From the NCBI GenBank assembly GCA_020465985.1, contig JAANYP010004395.1:1646101-1710100 (forward strand): DNA of 64,000 nt. Direction: 5' to 3'. The translations under genes were made by a program, and so were the position numbers. This DNA is from Centrapalus pauciflorus. Lineage: Eukaryota > Streptophyta > Magnoliopsida > Asterales > Asteraceae. Below, piece by piece: positions 1 to 12,463 of this stretch; the first letter of the stretch is position 1, and each line of letters starts with the position of its first letter. The notes under the pieces are model-generated. The model was not told the origin of the DNA. It ran no database searches and saw only the letters and a list, made by a program, of their open reading frames with translations.

Positions 1-909
1 CGCCATACAACTCGGAAGCACACAACAACCTCGTTTAATCCACATAATACACAGTATGCATACTGGGGAAAAGGGTTCTCAGATATCGGCTCAAGGCAAC
101 GAAATAAATAACAACATTCAAGGCTAAGCATGGTAGTTAAAGAATAATCATGACAATAGAAATGAAAGAGAGATCCAGTGCAAGCATATCATTATGATCA
201 TTTGCGAAATTAAATCAATTACTCACAGTGCTTGCAGTCCGTACTCGCCAAGCAATTACTCGATATCAGCTGAATCACTATCGATAGCCACTCGTTACGA
301 AGAAATCACTAGAGTCCTGATATCACAGTACATTGCCTATTTATCAATTGCTTAACTTTATAATTTATTAAGTCCACTATCTATTTATTTGAAACTTCTT
401 TTACTTGAATTAATTCATATGATACTTCTTAACTCCTACTATTTTACCCATTTAGATTATAAGTTAGTTAACCCATTTATTTAAACTCATCTCTAAATCT
501 TTAACAAATCTCAACCCAAATTGACTAAATAAATATAATTAACAACCCAAAAGAATTAATCCAACACCTAAATAACCTAGCAAGTAAAGCCCAAAAGGAA
601 CAAATTAAAAAAAAACACCAAATTATTTAGCCCAAAAGAATTAACCTAACACTAATTGGCCCGTAAGGCATTTTAATTTTTAAAACCTGCTTTCTCCATC
701 TCTTCTTCTTGATTCTGGAATAAGGAAACATCAACCACATAATTTATTTCATATCTCTAATTGCACATTTTATATGAAAATTTGCAGCCCAATAATAATA
801 ATAATAATAATAATACTACCCACCAAAGTGATTACTAAACCTAACACCACTTAACCTAACACAAAACAAGAAAAAAATGAACCAATCGGGAAGAAAAAGA
901 AAAATAAAA

Positions 910-969
<60 letters not shown>

Positions 970-2096
970 GTTTCCTACTTCTTTTCTCGGCTGGAACAAA
1001 AGAAAAGAAAAAAAAACAAAACCAACATGAATTTTTTAGTTAAGAAAATGCACCCAAGGCCATTAAGCCCACATCCTTAAAATAAATAAAACTGATTTTT
1101 CTTTTCATCACTAGCCCAAACCTTGAAGCCCATTACCTAGACCCATTTCTCCTCCCTTCCTTGTTGGTGGAACAAATTGCACATGCAGAGAAACAAAAAA
1201 AAAAAAAAAAAAAAACGCAGCAGATGACCGGCCAGTCGCCGGCCAGCTCCGACGGCGGCGCCGGCGGTCAGCCCCACTCTGGCAGAATCAACAAACACTA
1301 CACACACTACTAATTTTATCTCAAATCCTTGATTTTTTTTAGACAAATCACCCAAACTCATAAACTCCAAATTTTATGGAACTTAACCATTCATCATCAA
1401 ATCCGAATTTAAACCTATATAATCCTTCTAATATGGTTTCTAAACACTTTTGTATTAGTTTTGTATAAATTTTAGGATTGAATCACAAAACCCAACTAAT
1501 CCACCATTGTTGCTCTTTGAAGCTTTTAAATCAAATAAATGATGAATATGATGATAATATTCATTTTGTTGGCTATTCATTTTTAGTTTAGTAAACCATA
1601 GTTATACTCATTTAAAGATTCTAGCATTTATAAAGTACATACGAAAATTTGATTGGGTTTAAGATTTTTACCTCAAATGTTTTTAAAAATGGTGTTGATG
1701 TTGAGTTGATGAGGATGGGGTTGATGATGATGATAAACTCCAAATATCCTTTTTCAAGCTTTGATTTCCAGAAATTGGATGTGTGAATGTGTGTTTGGGG
1801 CTAAGAAAATATAGGGATGGAATGGTGATGGAATGGTGAGGAAGTAGCAAGCAACAAGAAGAAAAATTTCTGTTGGGATCTCCTCTCTCACACGATTTTG
1901 CATATCTAAATTTCCCATTTTCTTTCTTTCTCTTTTTTTTTTTTTTTTTTTATATACCCACTTTTCATTTGTTTAATTTCTCATTTCTTTCTAGACTTAG
2001 CTTACTAAGATAATAAGATTAAATCTTTATATACATAATCAACTTACTATATTTTCATAAATAAACGATTAACATTGAATTTATACGGGTGTTACA
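1..2096 (-). mobile_element. Presumed 3' LTR (partial) next to the first gypsy polyprotein
   Basis: The segment ends in TGTTACA at 2,096, so on the minus strand it starts TGTAACACCC, the usual start of plant Ty3/gypsy LTRs. That point is only 7 bases past the polyprotein stop. It shares the landmarks ACTCACAGTG (about 220) and TTTTTACCTCAAAT (about 1,665) with the other gypsy LTRs here, in the same order. Its outer end lies beyond the window. It does not visibly align with the LTR at 6,878-9,075 between landmarks, and it lacks that LTR's GAATTCGGA array. It may therefore come from a different family or from a recombination event. Confidence 0.55.
911..963. repeat. (TA)n microsatellite
   Basis: Uninterrupted TA dinucleotide tract inside the presumed LTR, just downstream of a short AAT-repeat patch (788-812). 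No terminal-inverted-repeat element abuts it, unlike most other TA tracts in the window. Confidence 0.9.
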
Positions 2097-2103
2097 CTCG
2101 AAG

Positions 2104-5100
2104 TTACTCGGATTCGAACAATTTCGGATACTTCTTCAACATCTCTGACTTAGGCTCCCAAGTATGATTCGCTCCTTTGTGATGCTTCCAACGTACAAGC
2201 ACCATCTCAATTTCTTTGCTTCTCAACTTCTTTACTTTCGCATCTAACACACACTCCGGCTCTTCAACATACCGGAGCCTTTCGTCAATCTTTAGCTCGG
2301 TGCGATCAGCCCAATCCTCGTTTTCGGTTGTAAACGACTTTCTAAGGTTCCCCACATGGAACACCGGATGTATGCCCGACATTTCTTCAGGTAACTCCAA
2401 ACGATACGATTGATTTCCTATTCTCTCAGTAATCCTGAATGGTCCAACGAATCTCGGAGCCAACTTTCCTCTTTTTACAAAACGGGTAACACCTCTCATA
2501 GGTGAAACCTTCAAATAAACCCAATCATTTATATCGAAACTGATTGGCTTGTGCCTCCTGTCGTAATAACTTTTCTGGCGATCCTGGGCCGCCTTCATAT
2601 TCTGTCTCACCAACTGAATCTTTTCATTCGTTTCTTGTAGTAATGCCGGCCCAGCAATCGGCGTTTCACCGGTTTCCCTCCAACATGTAGGAGTCCTACA
2701 TCTTCTCCCATACAATGCCTCAAACGGCGCTTTCTTGATCGTCGCGTGGTAACTGTTGTTATATGAAAACTCGATCAGTGGCAAATGATCGTCCCAATTG
2801 CCACCGAGGTCTAACACACACGACCGCATCATATCTTCGAGTGTTAGGATGGTCCTTTCACTTTGACCATCGGTTTGCGGTCGGTAAGCCGTACTCATAG
2901 CAATCCTCGATCCTAACCCTTCTTGTAATGCCGACCAAAAGTTGGAAGTAAATCGGCTATCCCGGTCCGATACAATAGACTTTGGCACCCCGTGTCTAGA
3001 AACTATCTCAGCCACATAGATCTGTGCTAACCTTTCCAGAGAATATCCTTCCCGAATCGGAATAAAGTGTGCGGACTTAGTTAACCTATCGACTATCACC
3101 CAAACTGCATCGTGTTGACGCCTAGTCTTCGGCAACTTTGTAACAAAATCCATCGTTATGTGTTCCCACTTCCATTCCGGAACGGGAAGCGGTTGCAAAC
3201 TACCGTATGGTTGCTGGTGTTCGGCTTTCACTAACCGACAAGTTCGGCATCTCTCCACGTACTGTCCGATATCTTTCTTTAATCCGGGCCACCAGAAGTC
3301 TGCTTTCAGCTCGTTGTACATCTTTGTGCTCCCGGGATGTACAGAAAACTTTGACTGATGAGCTTCTTCTATTATCACATTTCTCATGCCTCCATACTTT
3401 GGCACCCAGATTCTTCCGTAAACTCCTTTCAGACCCGATTCGCTCGTTTCCATATTCTTGATCTGTGCCCTTATATCCTCAGCACCAACATTCTCGTCTT
3501 TCAAGGCTTCCTCTTGAGCGGCCTTGACATCATCAATAATAGTGGATGTTAACATAGTAGATGTCAACGTGTAGCAGCAATCCTTGGCATATGCTTTGCG
3601 ACTCAAAGCATCGGCTACCACATTAGCCTTCCCGGGATGATAAAGGATTTCACAATCGTAATCCTTTATAAGTTCCATCGAACGTCTCTGCCTCATATTG
3701 AGTTCCTTCTGACTAAATATGTATTTTAAACTCTTATGGTCAGTGTATAACTGACACTTAGTTCCATACAGATAGTGTCTCCACAATTTCAGTGCAAAGG
3801 TGACTGCAGTCAACTCCAAGTCATGAGTCGAGTAGTTCTTTTCGTGCTGCTTTAATTGTCTCGAAGCATAAGCTATAACTTTTCCACGTTGCATCAATAC
3901 CGCACCAAGTCCCAACCTCGAAGCATCCGTGTATACCACAAAGTCCTCATTGCCCTCCGGTAGAGCAAGTATCGGTGCTTCGCTAAGCGTTTTCTTCAAG
4001 ACATCAAACGCTTCTTGCTGCACAGTTTCCCATACAAACGGTGCATTCTTCTTCGTCAACACCGTCAAAGGAACGGCAATTTTCGAAAAGTCCTTTATAA
4101 ATCTCCTATAGTAGCCCGCCAACCCCAGAAAACTTCTGACTTCAGTAGCTGAACGAGGCGGCTCCCAGTTTCTTACCGCTTCTACCTTAGCCGGATCTAC
4201 AGAAATTCCGGCCCCCGATATCACATGCCCTAAGAACTGAATCTGTTGTAGCCAAAACTCACATTTTGAGAACTTGGCATACAACTTCTCTTTTCTTAGC
4301 AATTCCAGCAATTCCCTTAAATGATCAGCATGTTCGGCCTCCGACTTTGAATACACCAGAATATCGTCGATGAACACAATCACCGACTTATCTAACATCG
4401 GTCTACAAACTCGGTTCATTAAATCCATAAAAACAGCCGGGGCATTGGTCAACCCAAAAGGCATGACCAGAAACTCGTAATGCCCGTAACGTGTCCTAAA
4501 AGCTGTCTTAGGCACATCTTCCTTTCTAACTTTTAACTGATGATATCCCGACCTCAAGTCAATCTTAGAGAAAACACACGCCCCGTGTAACTGGTCAAAT
4601 AAGTCATCTATCCGCGGCAGCGGATACTTGTTCTTGATTGTCAATTTATTCAGCTCCCGGTAATCGATGCACATCCTCATGGTGCCATCTTTCTTCTTAA
4701 CAAATAACACCGGAGCTCCCCACGGCGATGAACTTGGTCGAATAAAACCCTTGTCCAACAACTCCTGGAGTTGTGTCATCATCTCTTTCATCTCGGTTGG
4801 GGCAAGGCGATAAGGAGAACGAGCTACCGGTGCAGCTCCAGGGATCAGATCAATTCTAAATTCCACTTGTCTCTCAGGCGGCACGCCAGACAAGTCTTCC
4901 GGAAACACATCCGGGAATTGTGAAACAACAGGCACATCGGCCAACGTCTTCTTCTCAGCCTTGGCATCTATAGCATATGCCAGGTAGGCGTCACATCCCT
5001 TTGCAACAAGCTTTCGAGCTTTTGCAACAGTCAACAAACACAGATCCCCACTTCTCCTATCCCCATAAATACAGATCTCACGCCCCTCCGGAGTAGTTAT

Positions 5101-6657
5101 CTTGATCATACGCTTCTTACACACTATATGGGCTTCATTCTCTATCAACCAATCCATCCCGATAATCACATCAAATTCACTAAACTCGATCGGAATCAAG
5201 TCCAAATTGAAGACTACCTCTTCAATCACTAAAGTGCAGTTTCGGTATACATGATCTACTTTAACTAGAGTATTACTAGCAGTTTCAATATCTAGTACAG
5301 CAGATAGCTTAGACAATGGCATGGCAAGTTGTTGTGCAAACATAGTAGATACAAACGACCTATTGGCACCCGAGTCAAATAATACTCTTGCAGGTAAAGA
5401 GTTTACAATAAACATACCCGTGACCACCTCCGGGTTTTCCCTAGCCTCCTCTGCAGTGATTTGAAATGCACGAGCCGGTGCCCTTTGCGACTGACCCCGA
5501 CCTCGGTTAACTGAACCGCCGCTTGAACCTCCTGAAGATCGTGTTGATATTGGAGCAGCAACTGCTGGGGTATTCTTTCGACAATTCCGACTATAGTGCC
5601 CCCATACTCCACACTTATGGCAAGCATCAGATCTCCGTGGGCATTCATTTTGAAAGTGGCCCAACTCTCCGCAGCAGAAACACGCACGCCCGTTGGTGCA
5701 CTTGCCGAAGTGTTCCAGATGACACTTGTTACAATACTGCGGTTCGGTGTTGATAGAGTAAGCACGTGCGCGACCGGAAGAACTAGACTGTCGACGGAAG
5801 GATTGTTGCGGCGAGTACTGCGATGATCGTGAAGAACCAGAATAACCTCCTTCGCGTTGGCGTTTCGGTGGTGAAGGTTGAGTTGGGTTGACTGAAGCGG
5901 CAGCGGACCCCATCACGTATCCCGACATACCCAAGATCTGTTCCACATTCCTGGCGGCCTCCAGTAAACCAGCAAACGTGGGGTAGCGTACATTACTCAT
6001 CACCCTTCGAATCTCCAAATCAAGACCAGCCTCAAACCTGGTCACTTTCCTCTCCTCGGTATCCACTTGATGAGGCGCGAACAAACTCAGCCTCGTAAAC
6101 TCTACAGCATACTGGGACACAGACTTAGTCCCCTGTACCAACGTCATGAACTTTGCTTCAAGTCTTCGGCGCTCATCGGCCGGGCAATATTGTTGAGTGA
6201 AGATTTCAGTAAACTCAGCCCATGTCATAACAGATACTTTCTCCATAGTTAACGCATTCACCATCGAGTTCCACCACATTACTGCATCCTTGGTGAACAT
6301 TGCAGTAGCGAACCGGACCATATCCTTCTCAGCACAATCGCTGATTCGGAATGTCCGTTCAGTGGCTGTTATCCATTCCAGAGCGGCGACAGCGTCACCC
6401 AGTCCATTAAATTCAACTGCTCCATTTCCCTTAAAGTCCTTGAAACGACAACCCCTGGGCTTATTTGATGACCCAGTGTTGTCACCTTGCTCGTCATCGT
6501 TTCCCTCTCTTTCCTTATTCTTTCTCTTATCTTCTCTTCGTTTAGCTTCGGCCTCATCTCGAGCCCGAAACTGGTCCTGAATCATCCGATTTTGCTCAGC
6601 CATCATGGCTAGCATCATTTCTCTCGTCTCTTCTGGTGTCATTCCTCCTCCAGACAT
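2104..6657 (-). CDS. Ty3/gypsy (Tekay-like chromovirus) gag-pol polyprotein, intact
   Basis: Single open frame of 1,517 aa encoding the capsid and replication enzymes of an LTR retrotransposon. Seen in order: gag region with three Cys/His clusters (about residues 308-319, 326-340, 346-360, the last two CCHC zinc knuckles); aspartic protease with DSGA near 427; reverse transcriptase with FIDD near 762; RNase H with YTDAS near 907; integrase with an HHCC finger (about 1,096-1,136) and a D-D-35-E triad near 1,169, 1,232 and 1,268; and a C-terminal chromodomain (about 1,459-1,515) ending in TWEPKSEM. The chromodomain and domain order place it among plant chromoviruses; the Tekay/Del clade is my inference from the RT and gag style. 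No stops or frameshifts were seen, so this frame could be translated. The start is the first ATG after a leader beyond the primer-binding site. The 3' end is odd: the stop lies 7 bases from the LTR and no purine tract is visible. Confidence 0.96.
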   Translation of the reverse strand: MSGGGMTPEETREMMLAMMAEQNRMIQDQFRARDEAEAKRREDKRKNKEREGNDDEQGDNTGSSNKPRGCRFKDFKGNGAVEFNGLGDAVAALEWITATERTFRISDCAEKDMVRFATAMFTKDAVMWWNSMVNALTMEKVSVMTWAEFTEIFTQQYCPADERRRLEAKFMTLVQGTKSVSQYAVEFTRLSLFAPHQVDTEERKVTRFEAGLDLEIRRVMSNVRYPTFAGLLEAARNVEQILGMSGYVMGSAAASVNPTQPSPPKRQREGGYSGSSRSSQYSPQQSFRRQSSSSGRARAYSINTEPQYCNKCHLEHFGKCTNGRACFCCGELGHFQNECPRRSDACHKCGVWGHYSRNCRKNTPAVAAPISTRSSGGSSGGSVNRGRGQSQRAPARAFQITAEEARENPEVVTGMFIVNSLPARVLFDSGANRSFVSTMFAQQLAMPLSKLSAVLDIETASNTLVKVDHVYRNCTLVIEEVVFNLDLIPIEFSEFDVIIGMDWLIENEAHIVCKKRMIKITTPEGREICIYGDRRSGDLCLLTVAKARKLVAKGCDAYLAYAIDAKAEKKTLADVPVVSQFPDVFPEDLSGVPPERQVEFRIDLIPGAAPVARSPYRLAPTEMKEMMTQLQELLDKGFIRPSSSPWGAPVLFVKKKDGTMRMCIDYRELNKLTIKNKYPLPRIDDLFDQLHGACVFSKIDLRSGYHQLKVRKEDVPKTAFRTRYGHYEFLVMPFGLTNAPAVFMDLMNRVCRPMLDKSVIVFIDDILVYSKSEAEHADHLRELLELLRKEKLYAKFSKCEFWLQQIQFLGHVISGAGISVDPAKVEAVRNWEPPRSATEVRSFLGLAGYYRRFIKDFSKIAVPLTVLTKKNAPFVWETVQQEAFDVLKKTLSEAPILALPEGNEDFVVYTDASRLGLGAVLMQRGKVIAYASRQLKQHEKNYSTHDLELTAVTFALKLWRHYLYGTKCQLYTDHKSLKYIFSQKELNMRQRRSMELIKDYDCEILYHPGKANVVADALSRKAYAKDCCYTLTSTMLTSTIIDDVKAAQEEALKDENVGAEDIRAQIKNMETSESGLKGVYGRIWVPKYGGMRNVIIEEAHQSKFSVHPGSTKMYNELKADFWWPGLKKDIGQYVERCRTCRLVKAEHQQPYGSLQPLPVPEWKWEHITMDFVTKLPKTRRQHDAVWVIVDRLTKSAHFIPIREGYSLERLAQIYVAEIVSRHGVPKSIVSDRDSRFTSNFWSALQEGLGSRIAMSTAYRPQTDGQSERTILTLEDMMRSCVLDLGGNWDDHLPLIEFSYNNSYHATIKKAPFEALYGRRCRTPTCWRETGETPIAGPALLQETNEKIQLVRQNMKAAQDRQKSYYDRRHKPISFDINDWVYLKVSPMRGVTRFVKRGKLAPRFVGPFRITERIGNQSYRLELPEEMSGIHPVFHVGNLRKSFTTENEDWADRTELKIDERLRYVEEPECVLDAKVKKLRSKEIEMVLVRWKHHKGANHTWEPKSEMLKKYPKLFESE

Positions 6658-6860
6658 GTTCTGAAATATGAAACATATAACTTATTTAGTAATATGTCAT
6701 TTATTTATAGACACCACCCAATTGTCCCGTATGATAGTCAATATTCTTATGATTACTAGATCGTAACCTATCTTAGTTCAGATCATTACTTAGTATCACT
6801 ACATGTCAACACTTAATGCTTGAGACCAAGACCTCACGGACACTTGAATCTCAAACTACT

Positions 6861-6872
6861 GCTCTGATACCA
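6861..6872 (-). promoter_or_regulatory. Primer-binding site, initiator tRNA-Met type
   Basis: GCTCTGATACCA on the plus strand is TGGTATCAGAGC on the minus strand, the standard complement to the 3' end of plant initiator tRNA-Met that primes reverse transcription. It sits 5 bases from the LTR terminus at 6,878 and about 200 bp upstream of the gag ATG. Confidence 0.9.
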
Positions 6873-6877
6873 TACGC

Positions 6878-9075
6878 TGTGACACCCTTGCCACATTAAC
6901 CACCAATTACCATTCACCCAGGATTTATCACCAACAAACACATAACATAATGATCTGATAGCTTAATAATAGCGCGGAAGCATTAAAGTACATAAATTTA
7001 AAGTATTACAACTGAATCTAACACCCTACGGTGCTACAAAGTTACATGTCTAAGTCTACATATTCAAACATTTTACATTATCCCAAATTTATTACAACAA
7101 TAATTCCATAAACCAAATACCAAAGAAAACGGTAGAAATCTTCAATCACTTCAATAGATTTCCTAGCTAGATGGTCCCGCAGCGGATTTCCCTTTTCCTG
7201 TAAAAATATAACAACTGAAAGGGTAAGCTAAAGCTTAGTGAATACTAGATGATTTTCACACATTCTACAAATCTTTATGATGCCCCCAGAGTATCCGCGG
7301 TAACACATACCGTATACTCCACACGTATCCCAGATACGCAAACCTGAGCCGCAGCTCCTTCGAGCTGACACTCGGCATAAGAACAACCAACCATCTGAGG
7401 CAGACATTACATCGGGAATGACCTACTGTCTATCCTGACCACAGAGGTGTCAAACTCTTGGTCATATAGCACAGTAACATCAGAGTACAGATGCGACCAC
7501 GCAGGTCCATCGAAAGGATGCACAACAAATGAACGGACATGCAACAAATATGAATGTGCATCAACATAAACGCATGTTAGTAGAATGCCAAACGAACATG
7601 AAACAACAGGCCTCAGCAGGCAATGCAAACATAAAGCAGATGCAGACATGTTAAAAATCAAAGGTACTCACAGTGGGTGCGTTATTATCTTTATTCAAAT
7701 TTTATTTCTCCTCGGGCTTTCAACCGGATCAACCAAGTACCCCACTGTGGGTTAAACAACTCCACAAGGGACCTGTAAGTCATTTGTAACAACACATCAT
7801 GTTAATATCTTGTTTCTCTCCATAAAACTTAATTTTATAAGTTTTTACCATTTTTGATCCTAAATTCGGATCTGTGTCCGAATTCGGATCCCACCCGAAT
7901 TCGGACCTCAGTTCGGATCCCACATGATTCCCAATTCGGTCCATATATATATAAGTCCCAATTTCGGATAATGGTCAAATTCGGACCATTAATTAGAATC
8001 GAACCACATGTTAACTTCGGACCACATCCGAATTCGGTCCCCAACCGAATTCGGACCCCATCCTAAATTCAAACACTTAGAACATTTTTGCCATATAAAT
8101 TTTCCAGAATTCCGGACCCCATCCTAAGTTCGAAGATGTCCGAATTCGGATCAGATCCGAGTTCATCAAGGATCCGAATTCGGACCTTCTGATGTTCAAA
8201 CTTGTGCAGTTTTATTATTTCCAGATTTTAATCCAAGTCCTTTTTGGTACTAATTCAATACATGAAATAAATTATACCAAACTAAAATACACTTAATTTC
8301 AACCACTTTAACACTAACATTAACCTCTTTCATGCACCAAATCACACCCTTTATAACCGTTTTTCTTTATTTTCGAACACACACTAAAACACACACTAAA
8401 TGCTCAAATCCATACTTTCAGTTCGAATCAGGGGCTGAAATTTTGTACATAGCATCATAAATACTCGATTTAAACTAATCCACAATAAAATCATACATGC
8501 ATCCATGATTGAATCTCCAAATCAAATTTTCGGTTCATATAAAAACCGAACCAAATATTCCCACAAATCGAATTTTTAAAGAGATATTTACCTTAATTCG
8601 GTGATTGCAGATGTTATAATTCCTTCCTAACAATCTTGTTTCAGATTTTCAGCTTCCAAATCCAAGTTTTGAGGTTCTTCGATTGTAGAGAGAGAGAGAG
8701 CCGAGAGAGAGATTTCTAGAGAGAGAAATGGCTTGGTGAAAATGAAAGACAAATTTGTCTTTCATTCCTTTTTATTCATCACTTTAATCTTTTGGCACAT
8801 TTAACCCTTCAACTCATCCGGTTCCATAAATACTGATTATGATTATATAAATAAAGAATCCATCTTTATTTATTATCCTTAATATTTAAATAATTATATT
8901 CACTTAATAATTTAAAATTCTAAATATCCAAATAATTCAACAAACTTTATAATTAATCCAAATTCCGTACCAACTTTCATAATCCAAGTACATAAACATT
9001 CTTAAAAATTTAACTTAATACAAAAATTCAATCTAATTATCCCAATTACAATAAATTAAATCCGAGGATGTTACA
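6878..9075 (-). mobile_element. 5' LTR of the first gypsy element
   Basis: About 2,198 bp with TG...CA ends: on the minus strand it runs from TGTAACATCC to GGGTGTCACA and is followed by the primer-binding site. Landmarks shared with the second gypsy element include CCTTTTCCTGTAAA (about 7,191) and ACTCACAGTG (about 7,665). It contains a GA-rich patch (8,690-8,725). The partner LTR of this insertion would be expected at 1-2,096, but that sequence is largely different. The target-site duplication cannot be tested because the far end lies outside the window. Confidence 0.8.
7855..8190. repeat. Degenerate GAATTCGGA array inside the LTR
   Basis: About ten spaced copies of a short motif around CCGAATTCGGA or GATCCGAATTCGGAC, alternating with short unique spacers. 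The EcoRI-like core is palindromic. A comparable array (AATTCGAA cores) lies at a similar relative position in the LTRs at 24,420 and 31,164. Confidence 0.75.
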
Positions 9076-9192
9076 CCTAGACACCACCTATTCTGGTAAA
9101 CAATCTAGTTAATGTACCAGTTTTAAGAATTTCACCTCTTTGATAACATTTTAAAAATAAATCTTCTTTATTTGAAAAACTAATTTCATAAA

Positions 9193-9710
9193 GGGATAAT
9201 TGCGCAAAAAACTATCAACATGTCAGGTTTTTGTGATTAAAACTCTAAACCATTTTTCGTTGTATAGAAAACCCCGAACTAACTAAAAACCAGTAAATTA
9301 AGGTTTTATCAATGGTTAACCGGTTGAAACCGGTTATTAATCCTACGTGGACCGATAAATAACCTACGTAGAATAAATTTTAATTGTTGAAACCGGTTGC
9401 CAAATATTACACATCAATTAAACACTCGTTGATGATGTAATCCGGTTTAAAAATTACAATTAAAAAATTATCAACGGGCGTTTAAATGATGTGTAATACT
9501 TGGCAACCGATTTCAACAATTAAAACTTATTCCACGTAGGTTATTTACCGGTCCACGTAGGATTAATAACCGATTTCAACGGGTTACTCATTGATAAAAT
9601 CTTGATTTACTGAGTTTTAGTTAGTTCAGGGTTTTCTATGCAACGAAAAATGATTTGGGGTTTTAATCACAAAAAACTGACAAGTTGATGGTTTTTTACG
9701 CAATTATCTC
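9193..9710. mobile_element. Fold-back MULE-type element, 9-bp TSD TTTCATAAA
   Basis: The two halves are almost full-length inverted repeats meeting near 9,450. The ends are GGGATAATTGCG and CAATTATCTC. Both flanks carry TTTCATAAA (9,184-9,192 and 9,711-9,719), a 9-bp duplication typical of Mutator-like elements. No coding capacity, so non-autonomous. A lone related arm lies at about 36,130-36,270. Confidence 0.85.
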
Positions 9711-9719
9711 TTTCATAAA

Positions 9720-11874
9720 AATATCATATCTAACACCTGACAAAATAACTAAAGTTTCCAATTTAAACTTCTTTTTAAATACTTTAATTTTTCATCAAAA
9801 ATGATTGTAGTTTTAATTTCTTTTATTTATCTACTTTGTCACCACAACCACGCAGATAAAAATAATGCATAAACAAATAATACATACAAACACATGGTGA
9901 CATAGTCTTGCTGAAACTAAATTGGTTTCCGAGAGCCATACGGACAAACCAATTAGGTCAAAACCTAAGGGACAAAATCAACACACAAGGAAAGAAGGTT
10001 GAACTCTTTCAGCTCCCACTAGCCTCGACATCCGATGATGTCTCCGAGCGTCCTTGATGGATGACCTCCTTCTTGATGGACATCTTCGCCAAGTTTTTTT
10101 TAATACATAATTTAATCTAAATACATTTGCTTATTTTCTAGCCTATTACAGATTACATCTTAAAACCGGGATTCCAATGGCACGCAGGCCTTCCCAAAAA
10201 ATAACCAATAATAAAAAATAGCAAACATTAAGATTATATAAACAACCATCACAAACAAAGGGGTCTCAAGGCTTAGCTATGTCACAAACATTAATAAAGC
10301 AGTAAAGCATATTAATAATCCAGAATTCATTTTCATCTTGCCATGAAAATAATTCCAAGACCAATTAATCTACCATTAATTGAAGTAATCATGTCCAATA
10401 TCGTTCTTAAATTTAATACGGTTCGTAAACTCGAAATTTAGGAACACTTTCCATAATTAGAAACTTTTTTACCGAAAAATTTCAAATTTAATTCCATCTT
10501 TGCATTATCTTTGGATTCATAACTATACTTTTCTTAAAATATTCAATTAACCATTCAAACACCTTTGAAACTTAAACTTACTATTTTAAGAAACTTTTAT
10601 TAAACAACCGTTAATAAATATAGTTATTATTTTGAAATAATATTGATAAATAATTTAAACTTCTTTTAAGTAATTATCAATCAACTATTATTTAATTGAA
10701 AACACTTTTCCAAAAATAAATAAACTTTATTTAAAATGTCAATTTTCTAAATGAACAATTTTTACCAATAAAATATTTTCATTAAAGGATTTAAGAAAAT
10801 TGATCATCTTAAATAACACCAAAAACTTTTTTTATGGTTTTAAACGATTTCTACCAAAAATGTTAATGTCGATATCAAATATCAAAACATTAAACCATGA
10901 CCGAGCATGAAACTCAAAGTCACGATTCATCAATTTGAAAATAGAATCCTTAAATTAAACTCTCTTTAATTTAATAATGCATTTTATGGAACTAAATATT
11001 AAATGCATAAATTAGATCTAGTTTATAAATTAAAATTACCATTAATTTTAGTTTCAACATTAAAACTTAACTTTTAATTAAAACTGATTTAATTTAAACG
11101 ACGAATTACCGGAAAACGGAAACGAACCAACTTAGTTAATCGACTCATACTCGGGTTCAATAACCCATATGAACCGAAAACAAGTAGGGTATTAAACCAT
11201 TTGACGGCTGAAATTAATCGAAGCCTTTAATCAACTCACTTTGATTATTTCGATTTCCATATTCCAATTAATCGTTTAATTATCGAATCGAATAATATTT
11301 AAACCGATTTGTGAATTTTATAAAACTAATAAAGTCTCCTATTTTAAATTTGTAAAACCGAAAACATATTTACATTTAGTCACAAATGTTTAAATATTAA
11401 TAACCAAACACTTTTGATTTATTGATTCGATTTTAATGCATTTAATTTAATCGTTCGAGTTTAACCGTGAATTAAACGACACGACGAAACAAATAATCCA
11501 TCACCTCGGTTACCACATCACAACCGAGAGGTCATGGGTCTCAACCCATGGCCGAAATCTCTAGGTTTGATTTTGCAAACCGAAACGTTTAATTTTCTGA
11601 CTTTAATTAATTAAACACTTTTAAACAATCAAACATCAACTAAATAAAACGAACTAAGGTTTCAAAATCCCGAGCTCCGAGGAATTCCAAGGTTGGCCAA
11701 GAATCACCATAAGGTTTCCAAAACCTTTGGTCGATTTTCTCCAAGCCAAATCAAAACCTTAAACATTTTAATTATTGATTTCGACCGTCTAAACACTTTT
11801 AATTAAAAAATCATAATTTTAATAACGTTGGACATAAATACACGAATAATACTATCATTATGTTACCTAAGATG
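9720..11874 (-). mobile_element. Non-coding internal region next to an LTR primer-binding site
   Basis: Continues from the primer-binding site at 11,875-11,886 on the minus strand, where gag would be expected. I see no open frame of 60 codons or more and no retroviral motif. The sequence is AT-rich and unique, with a short GC-richer patch near 9,990-10,080. It could be the leader of a truncated element or the body of a non-coding derivative (LARD-like). No matching second LTR was found to its left. Confidence 0.4.
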
Positions 11875-11886
11875 GCTCTGATACCA
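11875..11886 (-). promoter_or_regulatory. Primer-binding site of an LTR-only fragment
   Basis: GCTCTGATACCA, the initiator tRNA-Met complement on the minus strand, one base from an LTR end reading TGTTGAGAATTCG on the plus strand. Confidence 0.8.
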
Positions 11887-11887
11887 C

Positions 11888-12384
11888 TGTTGAGAATTCG
11901 TATCGTTTTTCATAAAAACATAAACATTAATCACATTAAAATGCACAACAGAAGCTTTTTTAAAATCACGAATTCCATAAACGGATCATCAAGTATACGA
12001 GGTAAGTAAACGAGAAAGCAATAAAAATCCGTACATTTGTATTCGAAGACGAGAATACACGAATAAGATGCTCTCGGTATCCACCGGTGATGACACGATC
12101 GAGCGGCGCCAGATATGCAATCAAACACATGAAGAACGGGAAAAACAAAACCCTAGGTAATGTTTCTTTGCATGCGGCCGTACACCACCAAACCCACACA
12201 CACTTGTGTGTGTTCATGTGTGGTTGTTTTGTGGAAAATCACACACGCCAAATGCATATATATATATATATATATATATATTATTATTATTTAGAGTTTT
12301 AGTTTTAATCAAACTCTAATATAATAATATAACATATATCTTAATAACTATCTTTATTATTTAAACCTTATATAATTATCTCTA

Positions 12385-12463
<79 letters not shown>

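Noticed and set aside
2216..6580. Plus-strand frames across the first gypsy element
   Set aside because: Antisense shadows of the polyprotein without motifs.
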